A stretch of DNA of 55,179 nucleotides from an uncultured Flavobacteriaceae bacterium (GCA_937901915.1 CALGUD010000010.1:1-55179); one strand, 5' to 3'; numbered from the stretch's first letter, positions 31,556 through 40,571 are shown. Program-made: numbers and translations. The notes: generated by a model not told the origin, from the sequence alone.

Positions 31556-32805
31556 TGCATGCGGAAATTATTACAATAGGGGATGAGATCCTTATAGGGC
31601 AGGTTATTGATACCAACTCCGCTTTTATTGCAAAGCATTTAAATAAAATTGGGATCTCCGTCTATCAGATTTCGTCCGTTCAGGATGAAAAACAACATAT
31701 TTTAAATGCCTTAAAAGAAGCCGAAAACAGGGTAGATCTCATAATAATTACCGGCGGATTAGGCCCTACAAAAGATGATATCACAAAGCATACTATTTGT
31801 GAATATTTTAATGATAAGTTGGTTCAGAATGATGAGGTTTTAGCTCATGTTGAAAATCTTTTTGAAACGTATATAAATACCCCTATATCTGATCTCAACA
31901 GAAAACAGGCTTTAGTTCCTTCAAAAGCAGAGGTTTTAATGAACAGGTTTGGTACTGCTCCGGGAATGTGGCTTGAAAAAAATAAAACAATATTTATTTC
32001 TTTACCAGGGGTGCCTTATGAAATGAGAGCACTTATTGAACATGAGGCCTTACCAAAACTGCAACAAAAATTTCACAGCCCGTTTATTATTCATAAAACA
32101 ATATTGACCTATGGTTTAGGTGAAAGTGCTATTGCCGATAAAATTGAAGCATGGGAAGATAATCTGCCTAAACACATCAGGTTGGCTTATCTGCCTAATT
32201 TGAGGAAAGTAAGATTACGCCTTACCGGTAAAGGAGACAGTAAGGAAAGCCTTGAAAAAGATATGAATGATCAGATTGAAAAACTTCATGCAATAATAGG
32301 TGATATAATTTATGGTACAGAAGATAATGATGATACTATTGAGGTTATTATAGGAAGGTTGTTGAATAAAAAGGGGTTTTCACTTTCTACGGCAGAAAGT
32401 TTTACTGGAGGGAAAATAGCAAAGATCATTACTGCCATACCGGGATCATCGCAATATTATAAGGGAAGTATAGTAAGTTATGCCACACAAGCAAAAATAG
32501 ATGTCTTAGGTGTTTCAGAAGACTTAATAAACCAACATTCTGTAGTAAGTGCTGAAGTAGCAGAATCAATGGCAGAAAATGTACGAAGAATACTTAAAAC
32601 TGACTTTTCGATCTCAACTACAGGTAATGCCGGCCCGGCTAAAGGCGATTCTGATGCAGAAATAGGTACAGCTTTTATAGCCATAGCCTCTCCAAATGGA
32701 GTTATTTCAGAAAAATTTAATTTTGGAGATCATCGGGAAAGAGTAATAAACAAAGCCGTTGCTAAAGCTTTTGAGCTGTTGCAAAAAGAAATTTTAAAAA
32801 ATTGA
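31555..32805 (+). CDS. cinA: CinA-like protein (nicotinamide-nucleotide amidase)
   Basis: This gene encodes 416 residues. The N-terminal MoCF-like domain (1-170) has EIITIGDEILIGQVIDTNS and ITGGLGPTKDD, the family signatures of the ADP-ribose pyrophosphatase half. The C-terminal PncC domain (about 260-416) has STAESFTGG, in which Phe replaces the commoner Cys, with the catalytic Ser, Tyr and Lys region SIVSYATQAK and STTGNAGPAKG. It deamidates nicotinamide mononucleotide, recycling the ligase by-product into NAD. The start overlaps the Hpt stop by 1 bp (TAATG). Confidence 0.93.
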   Translation: MHAEIITIGDEILIGQVIDTNSAFIAKHLNKIGISVYQISSVQDEKQHILNALKEAENRVDLIIITGGLGPTKDDITKHTICEYFNDKLVQNDEVLAHVENLFETYINTPISDLNRKQALVPSKAEVLMNRFGTAPGMWLEKNKTIFISLPGVPYEMRALIEHEALPKLQQKFHSPFIIHKTILTYGLGESAIADKIEAWEDNLPKHIRLAYLPNLRKVRLRLTGKGDSKESLEKDMNDQIEKLHAIIGDIIYGTEDNDDTIEVIIGRLLNKKGFSLSTAESFTGGKIAKIITAIPGSSQYYKGSIVSYATQAKIDVLGVSEDLINQHSVVSAEVAESMAENVRRILKTDFSISTTGNAGPAKGDSDAEIGTAFIAIASPNGVISEKFNFGDHRERVINKAVAKAFELLQKEILKN

Positions 32806-32813
32806 GTTACATG

Positions 32814-32845
32814 TTTGCCACTCATCTAAAAATTTCGTTAATTTG
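32814..32845 (+). promoter_or_regulatory. Candidate promoter for the ribosomal protein operon
   Basis: TTTG (32814-32817), a 20-bp spacer and TTAATTTG (32838-32845) resemble the TTTG / TAnnTTTG promoter of Flavobacteria, 38 bp before the rpmB start. Confidence 0.45.
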
Positions 32846-32883
32846 CACCCTGTTTTTAATAACATATTAAAGTTTAGAAGAAG

Positions 32884-33120
32884 ATGTCTAGAGTTTGTGA
32901 ACTTACAGGGAAAAAAGCAATGGTGGGAAATAATGTTTCTCATTCAATGAATAAAACAAAGCGTAAATTCGACGTTAATTTGATGAAGAAGCGTTTTTAT
33001 ATTCCTGAAGAAGACAGGTGGGTAACTTTAAAAGTTTCAACATCTGCTATAAAAAGTATTAATAAAAAAGGAATATCCGCAGTTTTAAAAGAAGCGAAAG
33101 CGAAAGGATTTATAAAATAA
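32884..33120 (+). CDS. rpmB: 50S ribosomal protein L28
   Basis: This gene encodes 78 residues. It shows the L28 signatures SRVCELTGKKAMVGNNVSHS at the N-terminus and RWVTLKVSTSAIKSINKKG in the C-terminal half. It is the first gene of the compact rpmB-rpmG-DUF4295 group conserved in Bacteroidetes, followed by ftsY. It is a structural component of the large subunit near the exit-site side. Confidence 0.97.
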   Translation: MSRVCELTGKKAMVGNNVSHSMNKTKRKFDVNLMKKRFYIPEEDRWVTLKVSTSAIKSINKKGISAVLKEAKAKGFIK

Positions 33121-33140
33121 TCCTCTAAAAGATTATAGAG

Positions 33141-33323
33141 ATGGCAAAGAAAGGTAACAGAATACAGGTTATTTTAGAGTGTACAGAGCATAAGGAGTCA
33201 GGCAAGCCCGGTACTTCTCGTTATATCAGCACAAAAAATAAAAAGAATACTCCGGACAGATTGGAATTAAAGAAATTTAACCCAATCTTAAAGAAGATGA
33301 CAGTTCATAAAGAAATTAAATAA
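33141..33323 (+). CDS. rpmG: 50S ribosomal protein L33
   Basis: This gene encodes 60 residues. It has the L33 pattern RIQVILECTEHKESGKPGTSRY, YISTKNKKNTPDRLELKKF and a basic C-terminus (KKMTVHKEIK). Only one Cys is present (VILECTE), so this is the zinc-free (C-minus) form. It lies 20 bp after rpmB. Confidence 0.96.
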   Translation: MAKKGNRIQVILECTEHKESGKPGTSRYISTKNKKNTPDRLELKKFNPILKKMTVHKEIK

Positions 33324-33332
33324 TCTCAAGTC

Positions 33333-33485
33333 ATGGCAAAGAAAACGGTAGCTTCATTACAAACAAGTTCAAAGAGATTAACCAAAGCTATAAAAATGGT
33401 TAAATCCCCGAAAACCGGTTCATATACATTTGTTGAGTCTGTTATGACTCCTGAAACTGTTAATGACTGGCTAAGTAAAAAATAA
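33333..33485 (+). CDS. DUF4295 small basic protein
   Basis: This gene encodes 50 residues and starts 9 bp after the rpmG stop. It reads MAKKTVASLQTSSKRLTKAI, then MVKSPKTGSYTFVESVM, ending DWLSKK. This Bacteroidetes-specific family always sits behind L28 and L33, is very basic and is probably a small ribosome-associated protein, though its function is unproven. An intrinsic terminator follows at 33511. Confidence 0.92.
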   Translation: MAKKTVASLQTSSKRLTKAIKMVKSPKTGSYTFVESVMTPETVNDWLSKK

Positions 33486-33510
33486 AGTTCACAATATTTA
33501 ATATATAATA

Positions 33511-33546
33511 AAGCTACTTTCATGAAAATGGGAGTAGCTTTTTTTA
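33511..33546 (+). terminator. Intrinsic terminator of the rpmB operon
   Basis: AAGCTACT (33511-33518) pairs with AGTAGCTT (33533-33540), followed by a run of seven T. It separates the ribosomal genes from ftsY. Confidence 0.85.
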
Positions 33547-33617
33547 TATTTACATCTTCAAAAATAAAGCAACAGAAATTTACACAGTCAGGAACCTAGT
33601 TATAATTATAAATATAG

Positions 33618-34571
33618 ATGAGTCTTTTTAAAAAAATATTTTCATCAGATAAAAAAGAAACGCTCGATAAAGGGCTTGAGAAATCAAAAACCAGTTTTTT
33701 TTCCAAATTAGGTAAGGCAGTTGCGGGAAAATCCAAAGTAGATGATGAAGTACTGGATAACCTGGAAGAAGTGTTGGTCTCCAGCGATGTTGGGGTAGAT
33801 ACCACGCTGAGGATCATTGAACGCATAGAGGAGCGGGTTTCAAAAGATAAATATTTGGGAACCGAAGAGTTAAATCAAATTCTCAGGGAAGAAATTGCCG
33901 CATTATTGTCCGAAACAAACAGTGGGGATGAATCAGATTTTACCATTCCCGGAAACCAAAGGCCTTATGTTATTATGGTTGTAGGTGTAAATGGAGTAGG
34001 TAAAACGACTACTATAGGTAAATTAGCATACCAGTTTAAAAAACAAGGAAAAACAGTGGTGCTGGGTGCAGCCGATACATTCAGAGCGGCAGCTATTGAT
34101 CAGCTACAGGTCTGGGCCGATAGGGTTGGAGTACCAATTATTAAACAGCAAATGGGTAGTGACCCTGCATCTGTGGCTTTTGACACCTTAAAATCTGCTG
34201 TATCACAAAATGCTGATGTGGTTATTATTGATACCGCAGGACGCCTTCACAATAAAGTGAATTTAATGAATGAACTAACCAAGGTAAAACGGGTAATGGA
34301 TAAAGTAATAGAGAGCGCTCCACACGACGTTTTATTAGTTTTAGATGGTTCTACCGGTCAAAACGCTTTTGAGCAGGCAAAACAGTTTACAAAGGCTACT
34401 GAGGTTACTTCACTCGCCGTTACAAAACTGGATGGTACTGCCAAGGGTGGTGTGGTTATAGGTATTTCTGACCAGTTTAAGATACCGGTAAGGTATATTG
34501 GTGTGGGTGAAGGTATTGAAGATCTGCAGGTATTTAATAAATATGAATTCGTAGATTCGTTTTTTAAGTAA
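33618..34571 (+). CDS. ftsY: Signal recognition particle receptor FtsY
   Basis: This gene encodes 317 residues, a short form without the long acidic A domain. The N domain (about 20-95) is helical and the G domain carries GVNGVGKTTTIGKLAYQ (P-loop, about 124-140), DTFRAAAIDQL, IIDTAGRLHNK (G3) and TKLDGTAKGGV (G4). FtsY docks ribosome-SRP complexes at the inner membrane through GTP-driven pairing with Ffh. It ends 9 bp before the stop of the convergent hydrolase gene, with no room for a classical terminator. Confidence 0.97.
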   Translation: MSLFKKIFSSDKKETLDKGLEKSKTSFFSKLGKAVAGKSKVDDEVLDNLEEVLVSSDVGVDTTLRIIERIEERVSKDKYLGTEELNQILREEIAALLSETNSGDESDFTIPGNQRPYVIMVVGVNGVGKTTTIGKLAYQFKKQGKTVVLGAADTFRAAAIDQLQVWADRVGVPIIKQQMGSDPASVAFDTLKSAVSQNADVVIIDTAGRLHNKVNLMNELTKVKRVMDKVIESAPHDVLLVLDGSTGQNAFEQAKQFTKATEVTSLAVTKLDGTAKGGVVIGISDQFKIPVRYIGVGEGIEDLQVFNKYEFVDSFFK

Positions 34572-34580
34572 TTTACAGTA

Positions 34581-35672
34581 TTATTCATACACTTCTCTTA
34601 ATTTTTCCCAAAGCTGTGAGTCAAAGCTTGACGGGCCAAATAAACTTTCTCCGGCACTGTCTCCCATTCTTACAATAACTAAATTTTCACTGGGTACTAT
34701 ATAAATTTTCTGATCATTTTTTCCAAGGGCTGCAATAAGCTCATCAGGCGCTGTGGGAATTAATGGCCCGGTAAATTCACTTTCTGAAGCGGGAAGTTTA
34801 TAACTTTCTTTGCCATTCAGCCACCAGAAATATCCATAAGATTTATTTAATTCTTGTGAGGTAGTAATCATTTCATTAAAAAAACTCTCATTAAGTATTT
34901 CTTCATTGTTCCATTTTCCCTTGTTAAGACAAAGTAAACCGTAACGCGCCATGCTTCTTGCATTACTTCCGTAAAGCTCAAAATATCCCAAGCTGATCCA
35001 GGCTCCCTGCATACCTATTTTATCGCGGAGTTTTTCGTTAAAGTAGTCTTTAAATTCTTCTCCCGTAGCCCCTTCAATAATCCTGTGGGTCAATGTGTAT
35101 GTTGCATTGTCATAGTACCAAAAAGTGCCGGGTTCACTTAAATAAATGAGGCATTCGGGATCAGTGCAGGTAGAATCATTTTCATGGTAATCAATCCCTG
35201 TAGTCATGGTTAAATGATGACGTATAGTTATATTATTTTCCTGCTCAGTGGTGAGAGCACTCCAACCATCACCTAAATAATCTTTAGAACTATCAGTAAT
35301 ATTTAATAAACCTTCCTGTTGTGCAATACCAATGGTAAAGGCAGCAAGTGTTTTACTGGCAGAATTCCAACTATGATTAGAAGATGCATCAGCGCCGTTT
35401 CCATACCATTCAATAACTATTTTGCCATTTTTCAATACAATAAACGATTCTGAATTTTTTTCTTCTACAAATGTCAGAAGATCGTTCAATGCGTCTACAT
35501 CCCAATTCAGGTCTTCAGCAGGCAAGGCTTCCCATTCACTACCGCTTAAGGGAGGAAAATAAAGAGTTTCATCAACCGGATTTGGAGGATTTGGAACATT
35601 CGGAGAGTTATCAGATGAACTACAGCCAGTAGTAAATAATGCTATTGCTATATAGATCGAAAACATTTTCAT
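34581..35672 (-). CDS. Serine hydrolase lipoprotein (beta-lactamase / DD-peptidase fold)
   Basis: This gene encodes 363 residues. A lipoprotein signal ends FTTGCSSSDNSPN, with a Pro-rich spacer after the Cys. The penicillin-binding-like hydrolase fold shows WNSASKTLAAF (S-x-x-K nucleophile, about 127-130) and WYYDNATYTL (Y-x-N, about 209-211). The third motif region is less clear: GKNDQKIYIVPSENLVIVRMG near the C-terminus. Such proteins are often esterases or D-aminopeptidases rather than true lactamases. It is transcribed alone. Confidence 0.85.
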   Translation of the reverse strand: MKMFSIYIAIALFTTGCSSSDNSPNVPNPPNPVDETLYFPPLSGSEWEALPAEDLNWDVDALNDLLTFVEEKNSESFIVLKNGKIVIEWYGNGADASSNHSWNSASKTLAAFTIGIAQQEGLLNITDSSKDYLGDGWSALTTEQENNITIRHHLTMTTGIDYHENDSTCTDPECLIYLSEPGTFWYYDNATYTLTHRIIEGATGEEFKDYFNEKLRDKIGMQGAWISLGYFELYGSNARSMARYGLLCLNKGKWNNEEILNESFFNEMITTSQELNKSYGYFWWLNGKESYKLPASESEFTGPLIPTAPDELIAALGKNDQKIYIVPSENLVIVRMGDSAGESLFGPSSFDSQLWEKLREVYE

Positions 35673-35711
35673 AATGTACAGTACATAATAAAGATTAATA
35701 AATGTACAAAA

Positions 35712-35739
35712 AAAAGCTGCTAAAAAATTAACAGCTTTT
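35712..35739 (-). terminator. Terminator after the PUR-family gene (minus strand)
   Basis: On the minus strand AAAAGCTG (35739-35732) pairs with CAGCTTTT (35719-35712), followed by further T. It lies just beyond the stop at 35769 of the DUF3276 gene. Confidence 0.65.
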
Positions 35740-35768
35740 ACATGATCTTCTCTGAGGATAATACTTAA

Positions 35769-36167
35769 TTATATGTCCTCAAAACGGATGTCGGTAAATG
35801 ATTCAGTGGATTCATCCTCATTTTTATCCCCATCTTTTTGTTCTTCACCATCTTGTGAAGCATACTCCTTTTTAAAATCTTTCTGATGGCGTTCGGATAT
35901 TACTTCACGTCCTTTTTCATCAATAACATAGTTTGTCATTTCCTCAAGGATTTCAGTAAAAGCTTCAAAATCTTCCTTGTAAAGATAGATTTTGTGTTTT
36001 TTGTAGTGGTAAGACCCGTCATCATGGGTAAATTTTTTACTTTCAGTAATAGTCAGATAGTAATCACCAGCTTTTGTTGCTCTCACGTCAAAGAAATAAG
36101 TTCTTCTTCCCGCTCTTAAAACTTTAGAGAAAATTTCATCTTTCTCCAATAAATCTTTTTCACTCAT
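35769..36167 (-). CDS. DUF3276 / PUR-family nucleic-acid-binding protein
   Basis: This gene encodes 132 residues. The core (about 10-85: EIFSKVLRAGRRTYFFDVRATKAGDYYLTITES... HKIYLYKEDFEAFTEILEEMTNYV) is one PUR repeat, related to eukaryotic Pur-alpha, with the beta-sheet and helix that bind single-stranded DNA or RNA. The C-terminus (about 100-132) is a disordered acidic tail. This family is common in Bacteroidetes and Spirochaetes. The target sequence here is unknown. It is a single gene with its own terminator. Confidence 0.9.
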   Translation of the reverse strand: MSEKDLLEKDEIFSKVLRAGRRTYFFDVRATKAGDYYLTITESKKFTHDDGSYHYKKHKIYLYKEDFEAFTEILEEMTNYVIDEKGREVISERHQKDFKKEYASQDGEEQKDGDKNEDESTESFTDIRFEDI

Positions 36168-36246
36168 AATCTTTTCTTTGGTCTCTATATTTGGTTCATT
36201 AAAGAATCAAATTTGTGAAAAAAAAGGTTTTAAACAAAAAAAATGT

Positions 36247-38004
36247 TTAATTTTCTTTTTCAGAGAGTTGGCTGGCATACAATTCCTTATAGTATCCATC
36301 TTCTCTTATTAGCTGATTATGAGAGCCTTGCTGTATAATTTCACCCTCATCTATGATCAAAATTTTATCTGCATTTTTTGCAGAAGATATTCTATGGCTT
36401 ACTATAATTGTAGTTTTTTTATGGGAAGCCCGGAGTAAATTTGTAAGTATTTTCTCTTCTGTCTCCGTATCAACGGCAGACAAACAATCGTCAAAAAGGT
36501 AAATTTGCGGATTTTTTATCAAAGCCCTTGCTATAGAAACCCTTTGTTGCTGTCCCCCACTTAATGTGATTCCCCTTTCGCCTAAAACAGTTTTATATTT
36601 TTTATTAAAACCGGAAATGTTTTCGTGAACAGAAGCAGTTTTTGCAGCCTCAATCATTTCTTCATCCGTTGCATTTTCTTTTCCGAATTTGATATTATCT
36701 TCTAAAGTAGTCGAAAAAAGGAAAGCATCTTGTGGTACAGCACCGATAGCACTCCTTACATCATATAAATTCAATTTGGTAATATTAACACCATCAATCA
36801 GTATTTCACCGGAATCAATATCATAAAGGCGTGCAATCAAGTCTAAAATGGTTGATTTTCCGGATCCTGTTTTTCCAATAATTGCAACGGTTTCGCCTTC
36901 ATTCACTTTAAACGAAATATTTTTGAGCGCTACGATATTAGTATCATCATATGTAAAGGTAACATTCTTAAACTCAATTTCTCCTTTTACAAGTGTACGT
37001 TCCGGAACATGATTTACAATGGTAGGTTCAATACTTAAAAATTCATTTATTCTTTTTTGTGATGCTTCGGCTCTTTGAACAATAGAGGTTACCCAGCCTA
37101 CTGTTGCAACCGGCCATGTAAGCATGAGAATATATAATATAAACTCCAGAATAAGCCCCGTAGATTCAATTTCTCCGTCTATATATTGTTTTCCCCCGGC
37201 ATAAACAGCCAGCAAGCTGCTCAGGCCAATTAATAAAATCATAAGTGGAAAAAACCAGGAGTTAACTTTAGCCAGATCCATACTCTTGTTTTTCCCTTCA
37301 ATGGCCAAATCATGAAGCTCCACATTCATCCTGTTTTCAAGACTATAAGCTTTTATAACCGATAAGCCTGAAAAAACTTCCTGTGTAAACGTAGATAAAA
37401 CAGATAAATATTCCTGAACAACGGTACTTCTCTGGTGTATAATTTTACTTATTATATAAATCAAATACGATAATATGGGTAAGGGCAGTAACGTGTACAT
37501 TGCCATATAGGGCGATTTATATATCATAATGGGTATCACACATAAAAAAAGTGTAAGTGTTTGCACACTGTACATTATAGCAGGGCCGGCATACATTCTT
37601 ACCTGACTTACATCTTCACTTATACGGTTCATGAGGTCACCTGTCCTGTTTTTTTTATAAAAATCCAGGGAAAGGTATTGGTAATGTTTAAATATTTCAT
37701 TTTTAAGGTCGCGCTCAATATATCTTGATATATTAATTATGGTTTGGCGCATTAAAAATGTGAAAAAAGCCGATAATAAAGCAGCACCAATTATAATTGC
37801 AATGTATGTAAGTAATATGGATTGTAAAGCCGAGCCGTCTGTAGCTCCTTCTAAAAAGGAATTTTCAACAGCTTGAATGGATTTATTTATATAAGGAGGT
37901 AATACCAACGAAAAAACCCTGGCAATAATGGTTATTATAAGACCTATTAAAAGCTTAAACTTATATTTTTTAAAGAACCGGTTTAAATATTTTAACTCTT
38001 TCAT
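36247..38004 (-). CDS. ABC exporter, fused permease and ATPase
   Basis: This gene encodes 585 residues, one half-transporter that would dimerise. A six-helix transmembrane domain occupies about 15-310. The ATPase domain follows, with Walker A AIIGKTGSGKSTI (about 374-386), signature LSGGQQQRVSIARAL (about 477-491), Walker B IYLFDDCLSAVD and H-loop IIVSHRIS. The arrangement fits the MsbA / multidrug / lipid exporter group (YheI-like). The substrate cannot be read from sequence. It is divergent from nusB, 132 bp away, with no other transporter gene beside it. Confidence 0.92.
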   Translation of the reverse strand: MKELKYLNRFFKKYKFKLLIGLIITIIARVFSLVLPPYINKSIQAVENSFLEGATDGSALQSILLTYIAIIIGAALLSAFFTFLMRQTIINISRYIERDLKNEIFKHYQYLSLDFYKKNRTGDLMNRISEDVSQVRMYAGPAIMYSVQTLTLFLCVIPIMIYKSPYMAMYTLLPLPILSYLIYIISKIIHQRSTVVQEYLSVLSTFTQEVFSGLSVIKAYSLENRMNVELHDLAIEGKNKSMDLAKVNSWFFPLMILLIGLSSLLAVYAGGKQYIDGEIESTGLILEFILYILMLTWPVATVGWVTSIVQRAEASQKRINEFLSIEPTIVNHVPERTLVKGEIEFKNVTFTYDDTNIVALKNISFKVNEGETVAIIGKTGSGKSTILDLIARLYDIDSGEILIDGVNITKLNLYDVRSAIGAVPQDAFLFSTTLEDNIKFGKENATDEEMIEAAKTASVHENISGFNKKYKTVLGERGITLSGGQQQRVSIARALIKNPQIYLFDDCLSAVDTETEEKILTNLLRASHKKTTIIVSHRISSAKNADKILIIDEGEIIQQGSHNQLIREDGYYKELYASQLSEKEN

Positions 38005-38136
38005 TAAAAACAGCGAGGGAATTTAGGCTTTGTATAAAAGCAAAGATAACAGATAAAAACAATTCATTTTCTCAAAATAATGTTATTTTTGCAGCGCATT
38101 AAATAAATTTTGCCAGTTAAAGTGAGTTCTTTTAAT

Positions 38137-39081
38137 ATGTTAACAAGAAGACATATCAGGGTTAAAGCCATGCAATCCATATATGCAATGCTTCAATCCC
38201 AAAATACTGACCTTGATAAAGAAGATAAGTTCTTATCCTTCAGTATTTCCAATATGTATAATTTATACCTTATCCTCATAAGTTTACTTATTGAAATAAG
38301 GGAAAAAGCTGAAGAAAGGTTAACCCTCTCCAAAAAAAAATACCTGGCTACCAGCGAAGAAATAAACCCTAATACCAGCTTTGTAAACAACAAAGTGCTA
38401 TTAATGCTTAGGGACAATACACTTATCAAGGAAGAATTAAAAAGAAAAAAGTTTAATCATTGGGATATTGACAGTGAATATGTTACAATTATCCTTGATG
38501 AGATTTACAGTAGTAAACTCTACTTAAATTATATGTCTAAGCCTGTTTCATCATTTTCTGAAGATAAAGGTATTTTAATGGATATTTACAGGGAAATTAT
38601 TGCCCCTAATGAGAAGTTGTATGATTATATTGAAGACAAAAACCTTACGTGGTTAGATGATCTTCCCCTTGTAAACACTCTTATTCTTAAAGTTTTAAAG
38701 AAAGCTAAAGCTACTTCAGACCAAAATCATTTTTTACCCAGATTGTATAAGGATGAAGACGATATAAAGTTTGCCAGGGATCTTTTCAAAAAAACAGTAT
38801 TAAATGATGAAAAACTTCAGAATGAAATTGAAGGTAAAACCCCTAATTGGGATACGGAGCGTATAGCCGAGATTGACAGTATTTTATTAAAAATGGCTAT
38901 CTGCGAATTTTTGAATTTCCCTTCCATACCGGTTAAGGTTACTATTAATGAATACCTGGAAATAGCAAAGGAATACTCCACCCCTAAAAGCAGCATTTTT
39001 ATAAATGGTATTTTAGATAAGTTAGTAAAGGATTACGAAAACAAAAAAATGCTAAATAAATCAGGAAGAGGTTTGATGTAA
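38137..39081 (+). CDS. nusB: Transcription antitermination protein NusB
   Basis: This gene encodes 314 residues from ATG 38137 (MLTRRHIRVKAMQSIYAML), chosen over the TTG at 38110 because the family begins at this Arg-rich motif. The protein is about twice as long as E. coli NusB, as usual in Bacteroidetes, through an inserted helical middle. The C-terminal NusB domain (about 235-305) has WDTERIAEIDSILLKMAICEF, PVKVTINEYLEIAKEYSTPKS and FINGILDKLV. NusB with S10 binds boxA RNA to prevent early termination in rRNA operons. It leads a nusB-DUF1573-yajC operon. Confidence 0.95.
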   Translation: MLTRRHIRVKAMQSIYAMLQSQNTDLDKEDKFLSFSISNMYNLYLILISLLIEIREKAEERLTLSKKKYLATSEEINPNTSFVNNKVLLMLRDNTLIKEELKRKKFNHWDIDSEYVTIILDEIYSSKLYLNYMSKPVSSFSEDKGILMDIYREIIAPNEKLYDYIEDKNLTWLDDLPLVNTLILKVLKKAKATSDQNHFLPRLYKDEDDIKFARDLFKKTVLNDEKLQNEIEGKTPNWDTERIAEIDSILLKMAICEFLNFPSIPVKVTINEYLEIAKEYSTPKSSIFINGILDKLVKDYENKKMLNKSGRGLM

Positions 39082-39128
39082 AAATTAATTGTTATTTTTG
39101 GACAATTAATTAAAAAAAACAAACTAAG

Positions 39129-39605
39129 ATGAGAAAAGTATATTTATTTTTAGTGTCGGCCATGCTCATTTCCTTTGTTTCATGTAAAAAAGAGGAAAAT
39201 GCAGCTGATAAAATTAAAGCTGAAAATGTAGAAAAGGCTTCTGAAAGAGACCAGGCTGCCCAGAACTACCCTGTTATGAGCTTTGCTAAAACTGAACACG
39301 ATTTTGGAACAATAAAAAAAGGTACGAACGTAGAAGAAGTTTTTGAATTTACCAATACAGGAAATGCCCCGTTGATCATTACAAATGCTGCAAGTAGCTG
39401 CGGATGTACCGTTCCTGAATATCCTAAAAACACACCTATAGCACCGGGAGAAACAAGCAGTTTACTGGTTAAGTTTAATGGTAGTGGTCAAAATCAGGTT
39501 ACCAAAACAGTTACGGTAACTGCTAATACTGAAAAAGGAACTGAAAATTTAACAATCAAAGCTTTTGTGGAAGCTGATCAGGCTTCAACAGCACCAACTA
39601 ATTAA
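39129..39605 (+). CDS. DUF1573 lipoprotein
   Basis: This gene encodes 158 residues. The lipobox ends FVSCKKEENA, and Lys-Lys-Glu-Glu after the Cys fits the Bacteroidetes outward-export signal. A short charged linker is followed by an immunoglobulin-like DUF1573 domain (about 50-150): FAKTEHDFGTIKKG, FEFTNTGNAPLIITNAASSCGCTVPEYP and APGETSSLLVKFN. The SCGCT motif is the family hallmark. Its function is unknown; the conserved place between nusB and yajC suggests envelope housekeeping. Confidence 0.93.
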   Translation: MRKVYLFLVSAMLISFVSCKKEENAADKIKAENVEKASERDQAAQNYPVMSFAKTEHDFGTIKKGTNVEEVFEFTNTGNAPLIITNAASSCGCTVPEYPKNTPIAPGETSSLLVKFNGSGQNQVTKTVTVTANTEKGTENLTIKAFVEADQASTAPTN

Positions 39606-39614
39606 TATTTTTAA

Positions 39615-39905
39615 ATGGAAGGATTAAACCAATTTGCCCCTTTTATACTGATTTTTGCCATCATGTATTTTTTCATGATCAGGCCGCAGATTAAAAAGCA
39701 AAAACAAGAAAAGAAATTTGCCCAGGAATTAAAAAAGGGAACCAAGGTTATTACAAGAAGTGGTGTACATGCCAAAGTTGTTGACATTAATGATGCAGAC
39801 AATACATGTATCATTGAAACAATGTCGGGAAAACTTAAAATTGAAAAATCGGCCATTTCTATGGAAATGTCTAACAAGCTTAATGCTCCTGCCACAACTA
39901 AATAG
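39615..39905 (+). CDS. yajC: Sec translocon accessory protein YajC
   Basis: This gene encodes 96 residues. One N-terminal transmembrane helix (FAPFILIFAIMYFFMIRPQ, about 6-24) is followed by the conserved IRPQIKKQKQ stretch and the cytoplasmic GTKVITRSGVHAKVVDI beta domain. YajC associates with SecDF and YidC. It starts 9 bp after the DUF1573 stop and is the last gene of the operon, with a strong terminator 25 bp downstream. Confidence 0.95.
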   Translation: MEGLNQFAPFILIFAIMYFFMIRPQIKKQKQEKKFAQELKKGTKVITRSGVHAKVVDINDADNTCIIETMSGKLKIEKSAISMEMSNKLNAPATTK

Positions 39906-39930
39906 TTAAAATTTCAGAATTATATAAAAA

Positions 39931-39960
39931 GCACCTACTTTATTGTAGGTGTTTTTTTTT
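39931..39960 (+). terminator. Terminator of the nusB-yajC operon
   Basis: CACCTAC (39932-39938) pairs with GTAGGTG (39945-39951) across six bases, followed by nine T. Confidence 0.9.
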
Positions 39961-39969
39961 GGCATAAGT

Positions 39970-39993
39970 GTGGCTTCGAGAGCCTCAACCACC
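39970..39993. repeat. REP-like 24-base element, left copy
   Basis: It reads GTGGCTTCGAGAGCC followed by TCAACCACC and folds on itself through GTGG/CCAC. A copy with 21 of 24 identical bases lies in the same orientation at 40641-40664, on the other side of the yoeB-yefM pair. Confidence 0.7.
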
Positions 39994-40061
39994 TTTTAAA
40001 GTTATTAAGTTAATTGTTATTGGTTAATAGGTTTTGATTCTTTCTTGTAATTCTTGTCTTT

Positions 40062-40322
40062 TTATTTTCCGTAATGATAACGACAAGCTGCTATCAATAT
40101 TTTTCCATCTTCGTATTTGTAAACCAATCGATGTTCTGATGTTATTCGCCTAGACCAATAGCCTTGTAAATCGCCTTTTAAAACTTCGGGTTTTCCTATG
40201 CCTTCAAAAGGTGTCCGCATACAACTTTTAATGAGTTCATTAATACGTTTTGCAATCTTCTTATCGACTTTTTGCCAATACAAATAATCTTCCCATGAAG
40301 AAGCAGACCAGGTTAACTTCAT
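40062..40322 (-). CDS. yoeB: Toxin YoeB (ribosome-dependent mRNA interferase)
   Basis: This gene encodes 86 residues. It is a close match to the YoeB family: SWEDYLYWQKVDKKIAKRINELI, GIGKPEVLKGDLQGYWSRRITSEHRLVY, and the end ILIAACRYHYGK. The catalytic Glu (near GKPE), Arg (SRRIT region) and C-terminal His-Tyr are all present, so it should be active. It cleaves mRNA in the ribosomal A site when free of YefM. Its start overlaps the antitoxin stop by 1 bp (TAATG). Confidence 0.95.
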   Translation of the reverse strand: MKLTWSASSWEDYLYWQKVDKKIAKRINELIKSCMRTPFEGIGKPEVLKGDLQGYWSRRITSEHRLVYKYEDGKILIAACRYHYGK

Positions 40323-40570
40323 TATTCAATTAAATCTTTTTGAACTCCTTTACCGGCTTCCAGTTCTTTGATAGAGTTTAATAAAATATCCCTGTTTTTT
40401 CCTGTTAGCAAATATGTAGTTTCCTTCAATGAGTTGTATTCATCCAATGATATTAACACAAGGTCTTTGCCGTTTTTACGCTTGATAATGATATCACTAA
40501 CATCATTAACTACTTTATCGAGCCAATGCTTTAGATTTGAACGAAAGTCTGAATAGTTTACTGTTTCCAT
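40322..40570 (-). CDS. yefM: Antitoxin YefM (Phd/YefM family)
   Basis: This gene encodes 82 residues. The N-terminal DNA-binding Phd fold shows METVNYSDFRSNLKHWLDKV and DIIIKRKNGKDLVLISLDEYNSLKET; the C-terminal tail (LLNSIKELEAGKGVQKDLIE) would wrap YoeB. It neutralises the toxin and represses the operon from the palindrome just upstream. The gene order antitoxin-toxin and the 1-bp overlap are typical. Confidence 0.94.
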   Translation of the reverse strand: METVNYSDFRSNLKHWLDKVVNDVSDIIIKRKNGKDLVLISLDEYNSLKETTYLLTGKNRDILLNSIKELEAGKGVQKDLIE

Positions 40571-40571
40571 A

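Noticed and set aside
34581..35672. True beta-lactamase resistance gene
   Set aside because: S-x-x-K and Y-x-N are present, but the third motif is unclear and the protein is a lipoprotein of the broad serine hydrolase group; resistance cannot be claimed.
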